Source: Pisaster brevispinus
Lineage: Eukaryota; Echinodermata; Asteroidea; Forcipulatida; Asteriidae
Assembly (NCBI GenBank): GCA_023634235.1
Contig: JAMKCF010000008.1
Span: 21,322,500-21,386,499 of the forward strand
Length of the DNA: 64,000 nt
Reading direction: 5' to 3'
Shown here: positions 22,461 to 33,990 of the stretch, in pieces
Position numbering within the stretch: position 1 is the first letter of the stretch
Layout of the letters: the number at the start of each line of letters is the position of its first letter
The notes under the pieces: model-generated
Database searches by the model: none
What the model was told of the DNA's origin: nothing
What the model saw: the letters and a program-made list of their open reading frames with translations, nothing else
Translations under genes and position numbers: made by a program

Positions 22461-22767
22461 CAAGGGGCGAATTCCATAGGGCTTTTCAAGCTGACTACCG
22501 TCAGAAAAAAATATGGGGAAGAAGAAACCTCCTGAAAACTGAACTGTTGATTTAGGTCAGAAACTCTCTCTTCTACCAGATCTACCAATCCTGTATTATA
22601 CCTTTAATAGTACTCAATCGTACCTTTTCATGAGCCGTGGGATGAAGAGCCGACACAGACAGCACAAACCCATGAAGAAATAGCTGTGCCTACTGGACAA
22701 AGACAATTCAAAAGAACACATATGAAAAGTTTGGAAATAATTAAGTTCTGGGAAGAAACTGCAGATA
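22131..22767. repeat. Direct duplication of a ~140-bp block
   Basis: 22,131-22,275 and 22,619-22,760 share ACCTTTTCATGAGCCGTGGG, GACACAGACAGCACAAAC, CTGTGCCTACTGGACAAAG and TTAAGTTCTGGGAAGAAACT with only a few differences, 488 bp apart. The plus-strand frame of the second copy is open for over 80 codons but matches no known family. Confidence 0.7.
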
Positions 22768-23419
22768 CAGATTTTGTAAGAGTACCTTTTTTGTTTAGGA
22801 CTGTGGCAAGTCAAGATAGAATGGTATATGCACACACAAGTGGCAAGTGGACAATTGGTAGCAGGAGGGACTGACCAGAGATCAGTGACGACGTCTGACC
22901 AAATCAAGTTTTTATTACACTTGGTCACTTAACTCCAACGGATTTTGAAATTATAAGTTTGCCTTCGCTGCTCGAAATCCAATCTGGAATGAGCCTGACC
23001 CATAATCTGACTATGCATTCATCCCTTGTTCTGTTCTACAATAATTAGTGGAGTGTTGTGGCCTATCAGTCCAGTGATGCAGACCTCACAGAACAGACTG
23101 GGTTTGTTATCATAACAACACAAAAGGACACTTTAAATGTGGTTCCATTAGCCTGCGTCGCCTGCATATGTTATGATCTGAAAGTCTTCAAACTATAAGT
23201 GAATGTCAAAAAAACTCAAAAAGCCTGAACTTTCTCAGGTGCTCCCGACTTGACTAATATTAGCATTCTCGCCACTGTCTTCACTGACAAACGTTTGCTG
23301 CCGTCATTGTTTAGTCTTTGTTTTCTCCCAAAAGTTGTAATGATCGTAGAGAAACAAACCTAACTGCACAAACGAACATGATAAACCGTAGAATAAGAGT
23401 AGAATAAAGTGATATTTAC

Positions 23420-23526
23420 CTGAACATTCGCACACATGCAGTGCCTACATCTTCAATCATTCGAAGGCTGCATTCAAAATGAAAAAGAACAACAGCAAAA
23501 ACGTAGCCAGAAACCCGAGGTGTCAT
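23420..23526 (-). CDS. Possible signal-peptide first exon (CUB copy A?)
   Basis: ATG at 23,526 begins MTPRVSGYVFAVVLFHFECS, a short basic start and a hydrophobic core, and the block ends at TTCAG|GTAAAT. It lies upstream (in the minus sense) of the copy A CUB exons and could be their secretion-signal exon. Nothing was found linking it directly to the exon at 20.4 kb. Confidence 0.3.
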
Positions 23527-23529
23527 CTT

Positions 23530-24230
23530 GTCTTCGTAAAGCAAAATAATGCTGGAGAAACCCCGCGAAAATTCCAAACGCTGTGAGGGCGCTGTACAAT
23601 AAAATAAGCTACATGACAAGTAAAAATTACGTCACTTGAATGCGACGTCAGCAACGTCATCAAAGTTAGTGCAAATGAAGGGGGGGGGGTACTTCAAACA
23701 TTTGAGAAACTAGTCATCCTTGATCTTTCAACTTTTCTGAGTTCAGTAATTAAGATTAAATAAGTAAAAGTAAAATAATTTGCATGTTGTCGTAATCTGA
23801 AAACTGCATATCGTTTACACAAAGGTAAATTTAACCACTTTCGTCATTCAAGAACTAATAATAGGTTTTTTTGCAGATGGAAATATGTTGTCAATCTTAA
23901 ATTTGTAATCGGCAACCTTTACGTTAATTAAATTAACAAATTAAATTGGAAGTGTTGAAATTGAACTACTCTTGCATTGATAGTCACAGAGCGGGTTTCT
24001 TTCTCACTATTGCCATGGTGGGGACTTCTGAACTTGTCAAAAAGTTGTTTTCCTTTTTGTAGTTTTTCGTTGGAATAATAATAATAAATTTTATACTAAC
24101 ATCAATATTTTTTCCCAACAATTAATATTTTTCTTAACCACTTGTCGTACCTTTTAAACATGTTTGTATGAACGCATCCATCTGTGTTTGTTTTCAATAA
24201 AGTATAAAATATCGAAAAGTAGTTTACTCA
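23530..24230. other. Intergenic, nothing recognised
   Basis: It contains GCGACGTCAGCAACGTCATC near 23,642, with two CRE-like cores, just upstream of the candidate first exon, and a run of nine G near 23,680. No gene. Confidence 0.35.
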
Positions 24231-24234
24231 ACCG

Positions 24235-25130
24235 CGTTATGTAATTGTGCGTGTTATGGATGGAAAATGGCGTATGTAACTGTGATACTAACCACAAATC
24301 AATGGACCAAATTTGCCAGATCAAAAATTTGGTATGTTCAGTTTGACAGTTTTCAAGATTCTGGGATTAAACTTACACTTTTACTAATAACGAAGAGTAC
24401 ATTCTTAGAGGTAGTTATTACTCAACCGCATAAGGCAAATGTACGTGAGACGCAAATGACATCTGCGTAGATGTGGTTAATTAACTCCAAAATGTGGTGC
24501 CCAGTGTAACACTCGTTTAATGAGATTGAACTGGCTGCTTCAGAACACCCACTTGTCTTAGTACAGAATTCATGTCAGAGCATTTTGAGCAGTTTGAATA
24601 TTGTTAGTCTCCGATCGAACTCAGATTGAACCAGCAGTTCAAAGAGGCAGTTGACTAATTAAAGTGCATGGGCCATTTTGCGTGTTATAGATGGAGAATG
24701 GCGTCTGTATAACTGTACTTAATTAACCACTAATTACTGGACCAATTAAGCTACTTCAAAAAAGTGGTGTGTCCAGGTTATAACAGTCTTCAAGATCCTG
24801 GGCTATTTTTTTTTTTACTGATAATGAAGGATACAATTTTTTTTTAAAGGTAGTTTTACTCAACCGCATGTGCATTGTACCTGCTATAGATGGAAAATAG
24901 CTTCTGTAAAACTGTATTTAACCACTAATTAGTGAACCAAATAAGGCAGCTCAAAAATAGCCACAACTATATACAGACACCATTTCCATTTATAATGCCT
25001 GTGCTTTCGAGTCAACTACCTTTCTGAAAAGAATTTGTACCCTTCATTATGAATAGAAGCTGGCTAATTTGGCTCACTAATTAGTGGTTAATTAACCACA
25101 GTTTTTCAGATGCCATTTTTACTCTTTGCC
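24235..25130. repeat. Clustered, inverted TTAATTAACCAC-type repeats
   Basis: ACTCAACCGC, TATAGATGGAAAATGGCGT, ACCACTAATTAGTGGACC-like and TTCAAGATCCTGGG words recur at 24,235, 24,685 and 24,865, with inverted versions at 24,470 and 25,070. They look like overlapping copies of a short palindromic DNA element. No coding frame. Confidence 0.55.
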
Positions 25131-26160
25131 TATTTATGCAGGGACTATACTTTTTTGCAAAAGAATCTTTAAAAGGATGTAAGAGCTATCAAAAGTGGCT
25201 CAACGTATTGTAAGAGCTCATCCCTATCTGCCAGAAGGGGAGCGGACTACCCGCTAAACTCAGAAACAAACAAATTACTCCAAAATGGAAACAGAAATGC
25301 AGGTACTCGCTCATCTTGTAATTCTCCCCCAAAGGGAACATAACAAAATACAATATTATAAATATAAAGTCAATTAATAAAGCAAAACAAAGCAATTGGC
25401 AGAGATGAAGGAATTTATGAGGACCCTCCTCACTTAATTAACAGTTAATGTAGAGACAAGGGAAGGAGGCCGGCCTTCTATTTAAAAATTATTTCTGGAA
25501 TAAAATTATGTTTTGATACAGATACTCACAAATAGCTCTATGACCCTATCCCTCCCTACTGAAATGCATTTGGAGCATGGCCAGAGTCATGCTTCGTACA
25601 AAATAAAGAAAAATAACGTGAGAAAATAAATGTGCTCTTGATCTCTCTTGCTTAGGCCTAAAGCTAAAACGAAAAAGAGAATGAGCCTAAAGGTCGAGAC
25701 TTCAAACTTAACTTTTCACTATAAATATTCTAACAACCAAGTTGGAGGAGACAATTGAACATTGAGGACGCACAATTGGGTTCCCTACTTTACGACCATG
25801 CGACCCGAGTGGTCCATAAAAACAAACAAGTGTGACCTAGAAAGGATTTATGAAAATGACATTTATATATGATTAAGATTTTAAAATTTATTAAACTTGA
25901 CAAACTTCGTGACTTTAAGGTCAAATTACAGAGTCATTACAATAGTAAAAAATCGATTTTTTAAGGACACCTAAATAGAAAAAAATAGATAAGAAAAACA
26001 GATTGCACACTCGCCTTTAAAACAAAAACAGAACCACATAAACAAAAGAAACACCTCACTGTAGTTTAAAAGGGAAATGGAATAATTAACAGGGACATAA
26101 ATGTTTCAATAAAACATAAAATTAAATAAGAACCTCACCACACACAATAAAATGGAGAAA
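25130..26160. other. No gene recognised
   Basis: AT-rich, with no conserved frame and no clear repeat boundaries. Confidence 0.4.
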
Positions 26161-26163
26161 TAA

Positions 26164-26556
26164 TTAAGAATTAATTAAACCTATGAAATAAGGAACAGGG
26201 CTATTTTTAAAACGACTGGATCTGGTGGGGATGGTTGAAACATGATGCCTATTTCGGAGATTTCGACCATGACTCTCATGCCTGGTAGGGGGAAGGAGGT
26301 CTTTAGTGTGAGGGTTATTAGCAAGTTCATTAGCAAAACGCCTGCAGTGTGCCTCTCTCCTACCAGCCAAAGAGTCAAGGCTAAGCGATGAAAGAGCAGA
26401 GTCATACCAATAATAACTATTACCCAACATAATTTGACGGTCAAAAACATTTATGTGAGGTGTAAGCCAAGGCTTGTCATTAACACGGCTCTTGTAGCTT
26501 TTCAAGGGAAAATAAGAAACCATGGCTGAATCAAGCAAATTGTCAAAAAATATCAA
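26164..26556 (-). mobile_element. Internally deleted LINE relic
   Basis: The 130-codon frame joins two pieces normally far apart in a CR1/Jockey-type LINE ORF2. SRVNDKPWLTPHINVFDRQI is the conserved region between endonuclease and reverse transcriptase. LDSLAGRREAHCRRFANELA...LPPTR...RSSRFKNSPVPYFIGLIN is the C-terminal end. The whole reverse transcriptase between them is missing, so the copy is dead. The family level is inferred from the C-terminal pattern (L-x-x-RR-x-x-x-C...R-x-x-RF-x-x-S-x-x-P). Confidence 0.65.
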
Positions 26557-27056
26557 CCATGATTTTCATTGATTTACACCTTTAAACTATATATGCACCT
26601 CAAACTCACAATTTGACTTACTTGTGAGATTCATACAGAAGAAAATTATACATAAACAGTCCCTCACACTTAAGAAAAATATACTGTATATAATTATATG
26701 CACTGAAAGTAACAATATGACCAGACATTAAATCAGTTGTTCTAAATACAAATGAGCATGAATAAAAAATTCTCAGCAAAAAACTTATTACAAATTGGCT
26801 CTAAAAATCATGGAAAAACTACTACACACACAAAAATAGATAGTGGCCTGACGTTTTGACCCTAGCAGAGTCTTTCTTGAAGGCAAAATGACAAGACTAC
26901 AAACATAAAAAGTGGAGTGGAGATAGACGTTAGAGATGAAAGCACACAGAGAAAGCAGGAGGATGAACAAAAAGGAGGGTAACAAAAGGGGGTGGGGTGG
27001 GGGAGGGGCTGGTTTGACCACAAGAGGAACGAATACAAAAGACAAAATAAATGATG

Positions 27057-27830
27057 TATATTCGGTTTGCAGTAATCACCGTGTGTATATCTACTAGCTA
27101 TGTAGATTTGTTCTTAAAGAACTAGGTCTTGCTTTTTATTTTATTTTTATTCTACTGCCGCAGAGTAGATTTGGAAATCGGGAGACTACTTCGGGAGACT
27201 ACTTAGTTCTGAAAAGAACTGTCCAGCTTATTAGCTACTACCTGGGCGGAGGGTAGGAAATCGGCCGGGACTACTACTTTGGCTTCATAGTGGATAGGAT
27301 CGAGGGGACTTCTCGTTATTAACTTCACTGCCACGGAGTGAGTTCTTAATTGGTCTCAACGTTTCGACTAGCTTGCTCTAGTCATCGTCTCAGCGTTAGG
27401 AGACGATGACTGGAGCAAGCTAGTCGAAACCGACTAGCTTGCTCTAGTCATTGTCCGGAGACGATGACTAGAGGAAGCTAGTCTAAATGTTGAGACCAAT
27501 TAAGAACTCACTCCGCGGCAATGAAGTTAATACTGAGAAGTTCCCTCGATCGAATTCACTATGAAGCCAAAGTAGTAGTCCCGGCCAATTTCCTACCCAC
27601 CGCCCAGGTAGTAGCTAATAAGCAGGACAGTTCTTTTCAGAACTAAGTAGTCTCCCGAAGTAGTCTTCCGATTTCCAAATCTACTCTGCGGCAGTAGAAT
27701 AAAAAATGTTAAAAAAGCAAGACCTAGTTCATTAGAACAAATCTACATAGCTAGTAGATATACATACGGTGTTAATGCAAACTGAATATACATTGATACC
27801 TCATCATGCAAAGCCTCAAAAAGTAAAAAA
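27057..27830. mobile_element. Foldback element F1, simple palindrome copy
   Basis: The left arm (GGTTTGCAGTAATCACC, TTCTTAAAGAACTAGGTC, GTCTCAACGTTTCGACTAGC) and right arm (in reverse, ending TGCAAACTGAATATACATTG and TCATGCAAAGCCTC) surround a centre at 27,380-27,470. The centre is itself made of repeated small palindromes of GACTAGCTTGCTCTAGTCAT. Confidence 0.75.
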
Positions 27831-28009
27831 TAAATGATGGGAAGAGGGAGACAAAAGTAATTGATTAGTGAATGAGGCAGACTGGAGAGGAGAATCTGTG
27901 GTAAAAAGGAGAAGGCAAAGACAAAAGGTTATTAGACATTTCCTTCTTGGATGTTTAGACCATGGGGTTGAATGGTCTGAAGACGCCTTATCCATAGCTT
28001 CTCCCTACT

Positions 28010-28173
28010 CATACGTACAATCTTGTGGTTTCCTAGTGCCTCAAAGCCCTGTAAAATCATGAGAGAAATGGAGTGATTAGAAAGATTAAAGTGACGCCCT
28101 ACACAGCTATATCCAGCTTTTGGATGTTGACTGTGGATCTGGCTGGGATTTATTCTCTCTGTAAACACCTGTA
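28010..28173 (-). pseudogene. CUB-domain exon, copy B (N-terminal half)
   Basis: It reads VFTERINPSQIHSQHPKAGY then VGRHFNLSNHSISLMI, parallel to 17,510-17,661. Downstream the sequence diverges and the expected Cys region is replaced by IVRMSREK, so one of the two copies has shifted frame here. Confidence 0.45.
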
Positions 28174-28734
28174 CAAACTGTTGAGAGTTGTGCAGGCGGT
28201 CAATAAAACACATACATGTACATTTAATTATCTTATACAATGCAAGTATGTCGATAAAATGTCAATAAAAATGAAGGCAACTCCTAGATATTCAGTCTCT
28301 ACCAAATAATTATTATCTCGAAGAAAGCAAATGCATGAGTGCGTGATTGGAGAACATAGAATATATAGCATGACACTGGATGGGCAAGAAGGCATAAGTT
28401 ACCTAACACACAGGGCCCACTAATCATCATCATTCACACAACAAACTCACAAACCTATGCCTCCAAGTCGAATCCCACCAGCCAAACCGCAGTCAACACA
28501 CCCATGCATTCCATTTAAAATAATACACATATATATTAATATTATTATTAATATTACAATATGAACCTGGTCGGTCGACAAGCAGATAATAAACTATACA
28601 AAAAATAAAGACCAGTAGGCTGACCACTACCTGTACTGATAGCCATAATTCAGTTCATACATGGAAAAAGCTGCCGTCCAACCACTCTGATGTCCAACAC
28701 TTTACAGGAAAATGTCTCTTTCTCTCGAGCTCTC

Positions 28735-28860
28735 TGCAACTTTGGAAGCACTACTCGTCGTCTGTTTGGAATTTTGCGATGACTTCACTTCCCTCGGTGA
28801 TCCAAGTGAAAGTATTTGCATCCCTACAGAAGACAGACGCTTCTTGGGTATCACGTCCTG
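28735..28860 (-). pseudogene. CUB-domain exon, copy B (C-terminal half), with stop
   Basis: It reads EASVFCRDANTFTWITEGSE then VIAKFQTDDE and TAG. The F-x-x-D core is preserved better than in copy A, but the frame stops and the invariant-looking G after the Cys is R. Confidence 0.45.
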
Positions 28861-29589
28861 AATCTGAACACACACAAAAAAAGAAAATATTTCACTATGT
28901 CAGTGGAGCCAGGTTGCAATTGAACTTGTTGTTGGTAGTGCAATAAGTGTAGGCAAAAAACAATTAAAAGAGATACGACCTTATCCCGTGGAGCAAAATG
29001 TGTGCTTGCTATAGCGTGTTAGATATGACCTTTCAACCTGTCAAGTTATGACCTTGTGTTTTTTTTATAACTTTAAAGCACGTTTGCCCAAAACAAGGCT
29101 TAAAGCCACTCTTGGTTTTGGGGGTTACGTACAAGACAAAAAACATTCAATATGAGAATAACTCAGGGAGCTAAAGGTAGATTTGCGTCTGAAATCTGTT
29201 TAGATTGTAGGATGGAGAGAAATGTTGATTTAACAGGTAAGGAGTTCCAAAGAGATGTACATGGAATAAAGCTGTTGGATTGCTTTTTGTTCTACATCTC
29301 AGCCAAGCGAGATTAACAAGCAGAAAGCCTGGTTTAACACTCAAACATCCTGATAGGAGGAACCAGGTCGGACACACAGGTAGCACGTTTACCTTGCAAA
29401 CATCCGTGTAAAAGACAGAGGCTGGCTACAGACCTTCTGTGGGAAAGCAGTTGTAGTTTTGATCCCATGCCTTTACCAACAAGATTAACAAATACAGTGT
29501 GCTTCTGATTCTATCTTATAATTGAAATCCAAAGACATTTTTTCCAGCAGTCAAATCAGTTGGAGACAAATTAACAGTAAAACCCTGTT

Positions 29590-29775
29590 CTTACCTCAAT
29601 GAAGTCCTTCGTGCATTGCAGATCGGATTCAAGTTTGAGTTGACTAAAGGAAAGCATCACGTACTGCCATGGGACGTCAGTTTGACAACAATTGCTGAAA
29701 GCACACAAGGGAGCAGTTATATAACGGGTGCTGGAAGCGTTGTTCGGAGATTGAATGATTCCAGGCTCTGATGTC
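29590..29775 (-). pseudogene. CUB-domain exon, copy B (N-terminal half)
   Basis: It reads LTSEPGIIQSPNNASSTRYI...PWQYVMLSFSQLKLESDLQC...DFIEV and is followed by a GTAAGA donor. G-I-I-x-SP...W...L-x-F-x-x-x-x-L-E-x-x-x-x-C-x-x-D-x-I-E-V is the canonical CUB first half. The frame is intact. No matching exon was recognised in copy A. Confidence 0.6.
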
Positions 29776-30702
29776 AGCATTATATAACAACCTCGATGAT
29801 AGACAGAAAAAAGAAGAAGAGAATATCACAGTGATGAAAAGTACAATATTAGTTAGGTACGCCAGTCATTATGCATTTTGGCTGATTATAACCTATTTCT
29901 ACTCAGCATTTTTATACTGTGCATAGCATTTTTTGTGTGCTAACAGGCTTCATGAAATTAGGCTAAATGTTCAATCTCTTATACAGATGCTTACCTTAAA
30001 ACTACGCGTAACTTTAAAAACTACACTTTATAACTACACGCTGCGTTATTTTAAACAATATGACAACATTACCCTGAGCAAATGAAAGGCTCATTTTACA
30101 GGATAAATATAATTTCTCACAGTAACGATTGTAGCACAAGGTGGCTAAATCGTCAGTCTTTAAAAAGTAGAAAAACAAGAGAAGATTCTCGGAAAAACAC
30201 CACAATAAAAGCATATTTTTAAAACAAGTTTTGCTGATCAAGAGTCAACTTATTATTGTGGTTGTTTCCAAATATACCTTGCACAAGAAAACTGACCTTC
30301 AGAACTTCCAAATTCGATTTGCAAAATTTACATAAAAAGGAAAGGTTTGCAGACATTACCTTGTTATTTGCACTTTTCTTGAGAATGTTTGTTGACGTTT
30401 TGTGGATGTCACATACCATCAAGTGGGAATGAAGGTAATCTGCCAAACACCAATAGAATTATAAAGGGAAGGTTTATCTCTAGTTTCCATCACTGGAACT
30501 CTAGGTGGCAGCAAAGACACTGGGTTATTTTCCATTGTTGACATAGTAGTGAGCATGCACACATCTCCGAAGACAATGGATGTACCTGGTAAGTCTACTG
30601 CCTGCTATTATTCCCAGAAGCCTCCACTCTGTGCGTAACATTGCTAGTCTGTACACTCCAGTATAAAAAAAATTGCTTTGCAACATTAACTTGATGAAAA
30701 GT

Positions 30703-30872
30703 ACCTCAAAATAATGTTTCTCGCAGTCAGCATCGGGTATCACAAGCTCATGAATGACGAGAAGTGCAGTCTCTTCAGGAGGGAGAGTAAAAAGGATCTG
30801 ACAGCCGCAGTCTGCTGGGAGGAGGTGTAGTGTAGGCAGGTCTTCGGTCAGAGATATGGCAAGGGCTGGCAC
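30703..30872 (-). pseudogene. CUB-like exon, copy B
   Basis: The open frame reads LHLLPADCGCQILFTLPPEE, TALLVIHELVIPDADCEKHY and FE, then a GTACTT donor. Its copy A partner at 20,300-20,450 has a stop. The pattern C...ILFTLP...L-x-I...C fits a CUB first half less clearly than the neighbouring exon. Confidence 0.5.
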
Positions 30873-31149
30873 ATGGAAGACGTTTACACACTACGCTGAA
30901 ATTTGAAAAGTTCAGAGATAATCGGTTTTAAAACTCAAGGCTTTTGTCTTGAACCCATACCTACAGGATTTCCCATAGAACACACAAACGCTGTTAGCGC
31001 CTAACTACGAGAAAACCTGTGTCTTTCTTTGTACTCAACTACTAGTAATATAAGATGGTAAAGATGACAAAATTAGATATCACCTTCAAAAGACTGCTGT
31101 GCTCTCTCCAACAGTAATCAGTTTCTTTGGATATGTTTATTTGCAATGC

Positions 31150-31710
31150 AGCAATAACTGCTACTTTAAATAATATGACAACATTACCCTGAGCAAATGA
31201 AAGGCTTATTTCACACGATAAATTTAATTTCACATAGTTATCATCACAATGATCTATAGTGATACCAGAGGCCCATCATTAGATAAGACGCAGTGATTTT
31301 TGTTGCACATTTGAAAGTCATATAAGTGAACAATTAGGTACCAGGCGTAGCAACCTTTACTATGGCATTTAGGCTGATAACCTATTTCTGCTCAGCAATT
31401 TTATACTGCGCGCATAACATTTTGTGTTTAATGAAATTAGGCTAAAGGTCCAATCTCATGTACAGCTGCTTACCTCAAAACTACGCTAAACCTTAAAAAC
31501 TACAATTTATAACTACACACTGCATTATTTTAAATAATGTGACAACATTACCATGTGCAAATGAAAGGCTCATTTTAGAGGATGAATTTAATTTCACACA
31601 GTGATCATCACAATGATCTATAGTGATACCAGATAAGACACACCATTAGAAAAGACGCAGTGATTTTGTTGCACCTGTGGAAGTCAGATAAGCCGCGTCA
31701 AGTATGAAGG
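31150..31710. repeat. Tandemly repeated intron module of the CUB region
   Basis: ATGACAACATTACC...GAGCAAATGAAAGGCT and GATCTATAGTGATACCAGA occur at 31,158-31,275 and again at 31,540-31,635. The TTAGGTACCAGG...CTGCTCAG block occurs at 31,343, 29,852 and 18,876, and the ATGACAACATTACC block also at 30,060 and 19,097. These modules explain why copies A and B are not collinear. Confidence 0.7.
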
Positions 31711-31755
31711 AAAATAAGGTAATTTTACTGCCTACACTGAGATTTAACACCCATT

Positions 31756-31945
31756 TCTCAACAAACATGGAGAGTCAGGTATCCATGGCAACACCGTATA
31801 ATAAGCTGAGTATCCTGGAAAGGAGTTTGATTCATCAGAGACAAACTCCAGCAGGACTTCCCTCCAGATGGTTGACCGGTCGATTGGGCCAAGCTGGCTG
31901 CACAGGTTGATGTTCTGGCCTGTCCTCAAATCACGCAGCTGTAAA
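31756..31945 (-). pseudogene. CUB-domain exon, copy B (C-terminal half)
   Basis: It encodes NINLCSQLGPIDRSTIWREV, LLEFVSDESNSFPGYSAYYT and VLPW, as in the 19,315-19,517 exon, with a GTTTGT donor. The open frame and conserved F-x-SD...GYSA suggest this exon decayed late or is still constrained. Confidence 0.6.
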
Positions 31946-32373
31946 TGACACAATCAAATCAAGAATTGTCAAAAATACATCTGAAGATCTTTCAAACAGT
32001 TTTCTTCAAGAAGTGGGAAACAATGTAAACATTATTATTTAAGATCATTTCAGCATTGTAAGATTGTCTCTAGAACAAATTGATTGAAAATTGCTTATGT
32101 GAACAAAAAAGTGTGGGCAGGTTATAAAGAATTGTTCTCTCAGCCAATCAAATTCAATGGGAAATATTTGAAACATATTTCACAAGTTGTTTAAATCTTA
32201 AGGAGAAAGATTCTGATCTTGAGGTAGTCAGATGTGCAGCTTCCCGCCAAGTTTTTCCAACTTGAACTCACTGAAAACAATCTGAACCCTGACGTCTAAT
32301 TGCGAGTGTTTCAGCCACTGACACTTGGCATCTGGTGGATAGTCCAATGAAAGTTGACAGATAGGAGGTCTCC

Positions 32374-32748
32374 TCAGTCAGCGACCCCTTCATTACCAGA
32401 CGCCGCTCCGTCCAACCCTGCTTCTTCCCCGCCGGACCCCTCTCCTTCCGATGCTGCCTCCTCGTTTCCTGATCCAGCATCTGATATCTGACCCTCACTG
32501 CCTGACCTCTGTGCTTTGCTACCTGACCTCTGACCCTCACCCCCTGATTCCTCATCACTGTCTGACTGAAGTGCCTTGCTACGAGGTTTACTCTCCCCCT
32601 CGGACTCAGACCCAGAAGCTTGATCTTGACCTTTGGATCTTGACTTCCTTTCATTGGAGTCGCTGGAGTCCGAGGCGATACGGCGGATGCGACCACAACT
32701 CTTAGACGGTGACGGTTTCTGACTACCGGACATTTCCTCATTGTCACT
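32374..32748 (-). pseudogene. CTR9: CTR9 last exon, acidic tail
   Basis: After TTTTATTTTAG, the frame reads DNEEMSGSQKPSPSKS, then a Ser/Asp/Glu/Gly-rich low-complexity tail ending SGNEGVAD at TGA. The block is lesion-free. Directly beyond it (32,218-32,370) the sequence resembles 19,845-19,915, showing that the CUB duplication once included DNA next to the CTR9 3' end. Confidence 0.75.
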
Positions 32749-33884
32749 AAAATAAAAAGGAAATAAAATAACGAATGCCATCATTTAAGAGGATGTAATT
32801 TTGTAAAACTTCATAAATCTTAAGGCTTTGTTTTGAAGAATATCAATTTTTCTAAGCAGAATGACATCAAGCCATAAATTACTTGGTCTGGTGTCCTAAT
32901 GATGTGTTTTGTCATTAGTGAGTTGTGATTGAAAAACACAAGTTTTCCTTTTGAAATACAACAAACGGAACATACAAACTGCCATTTTGTAGAGTAAAAA
33001 AACTTTGGTTCTAGAAAACAGAAGACTGTGTTCTGTTTACACAAAACCCACACAAATTCAAGGAATATTTCTGCGAATCACTGTAGTCTACTTTTAAAAT
33101 ACTTTTCCAACCACATTCATTTCAAAACAAATGTTTTTTACATCCTAGAGCGCCCAATGTGTCCCTTTGATAGAAAGAGATAGACAAAAACTGAAATGAA
33201 CTGGTCTGATCAATCTGAAGCCTCTCTCCCTCTGAGTCCGACTCACTAGAAGACACGATAGCCTTGGACTTAAACTTGCCAGGCTTCTCCTCTTCATTCC
33301 GGGATTCTCGGATCACTTTGCGGCTGCGAGATGCTCTGCTCTCGCTGGACTTGCACTCCTTGCGCTTGTGCAGGGCCGATTCCTCACCGTCTCATGTCTT
33401 ACGAGATTTGGTTTAATGAGAAGATAAAGTAAATAGTTCATTTGTGTTAAGGAGACACTCTTCAAAATCATTTTATACCTGAAAATTCTTCTTTGGACTT
33501 TTGCTTTCTTACTTTCATGATCAGTTTTGACATGAGGTTGGAGACACTTCCACCCCCCTATTTTCATAAGAATCTTATCTACTGGAAAATAACCAAATCA
33601 ACAAACCTACTAGAGTCCTTAAAACTTTTGCCCTGACTCAGTTTTTGAAAATTTCTCGTGTTCTAATGGTCATAGCTGAAAACATTTGTTTACAAATTTT
33701 ACAAGTTTCTTTGTTAGTTTATTTCTAACCTTCTTTTCTTGGCCTTATTTTCTCGTTTCCCATCGCCGTCTCCTTCTTCGTCACTTCGCTGCTTCTTTTG
33801 CTTCTTTTGGGGTTTGGCTTCTCCCGTGTCCATCTCACTGTCACTGCCCTCGCTATATATCTCGCCGTTGGATTTTTATCGTGA

Positions 33885-33990
33885 ATAATTCAACCTCATG
33901 AGTATTAATGCCTCATGATTATCCATAGATTCATTCATGATTATTCATAGACTCAACCATGATTATCCATAGAATCATCCATGATTATTC
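33885..33990. repeat. Short tandem repeat, ~30-bp unit
   Basis: CATGATTATCCATAGATTCA, CATGATTATTCATAGACTCA and CATGATTATCCATAGAATCA follow one another in a CTR9-tail intron. Confidence 0.75.

Larger units (their letters stand above)
26757..29400. repeat. Segmental duplication, copy B (partner 15,920-18,850)
   Basis: Collinear with copy A, including the TTGGCTCTAAAAATCATGGA start, the foldback element, the TAATTGATTAGTGAATGAGG block and the GCATGACACTGGATGGGCAA block. After 29,400 the order differs: sequence like 19.9-20.45 kb appears at 29.85-30.87 kb, and sequence like 18.9-19.9 kb at 31.1-32.3 kb. Confidence 0.85.

Noticed and set aside
32268..32747. 159-codon frame overlapping the CTR9 last exon in another frame
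   Set aside because: Shadow of the Ser/Glu/Gly-rich exon; the other frame has correct splice border and homology.
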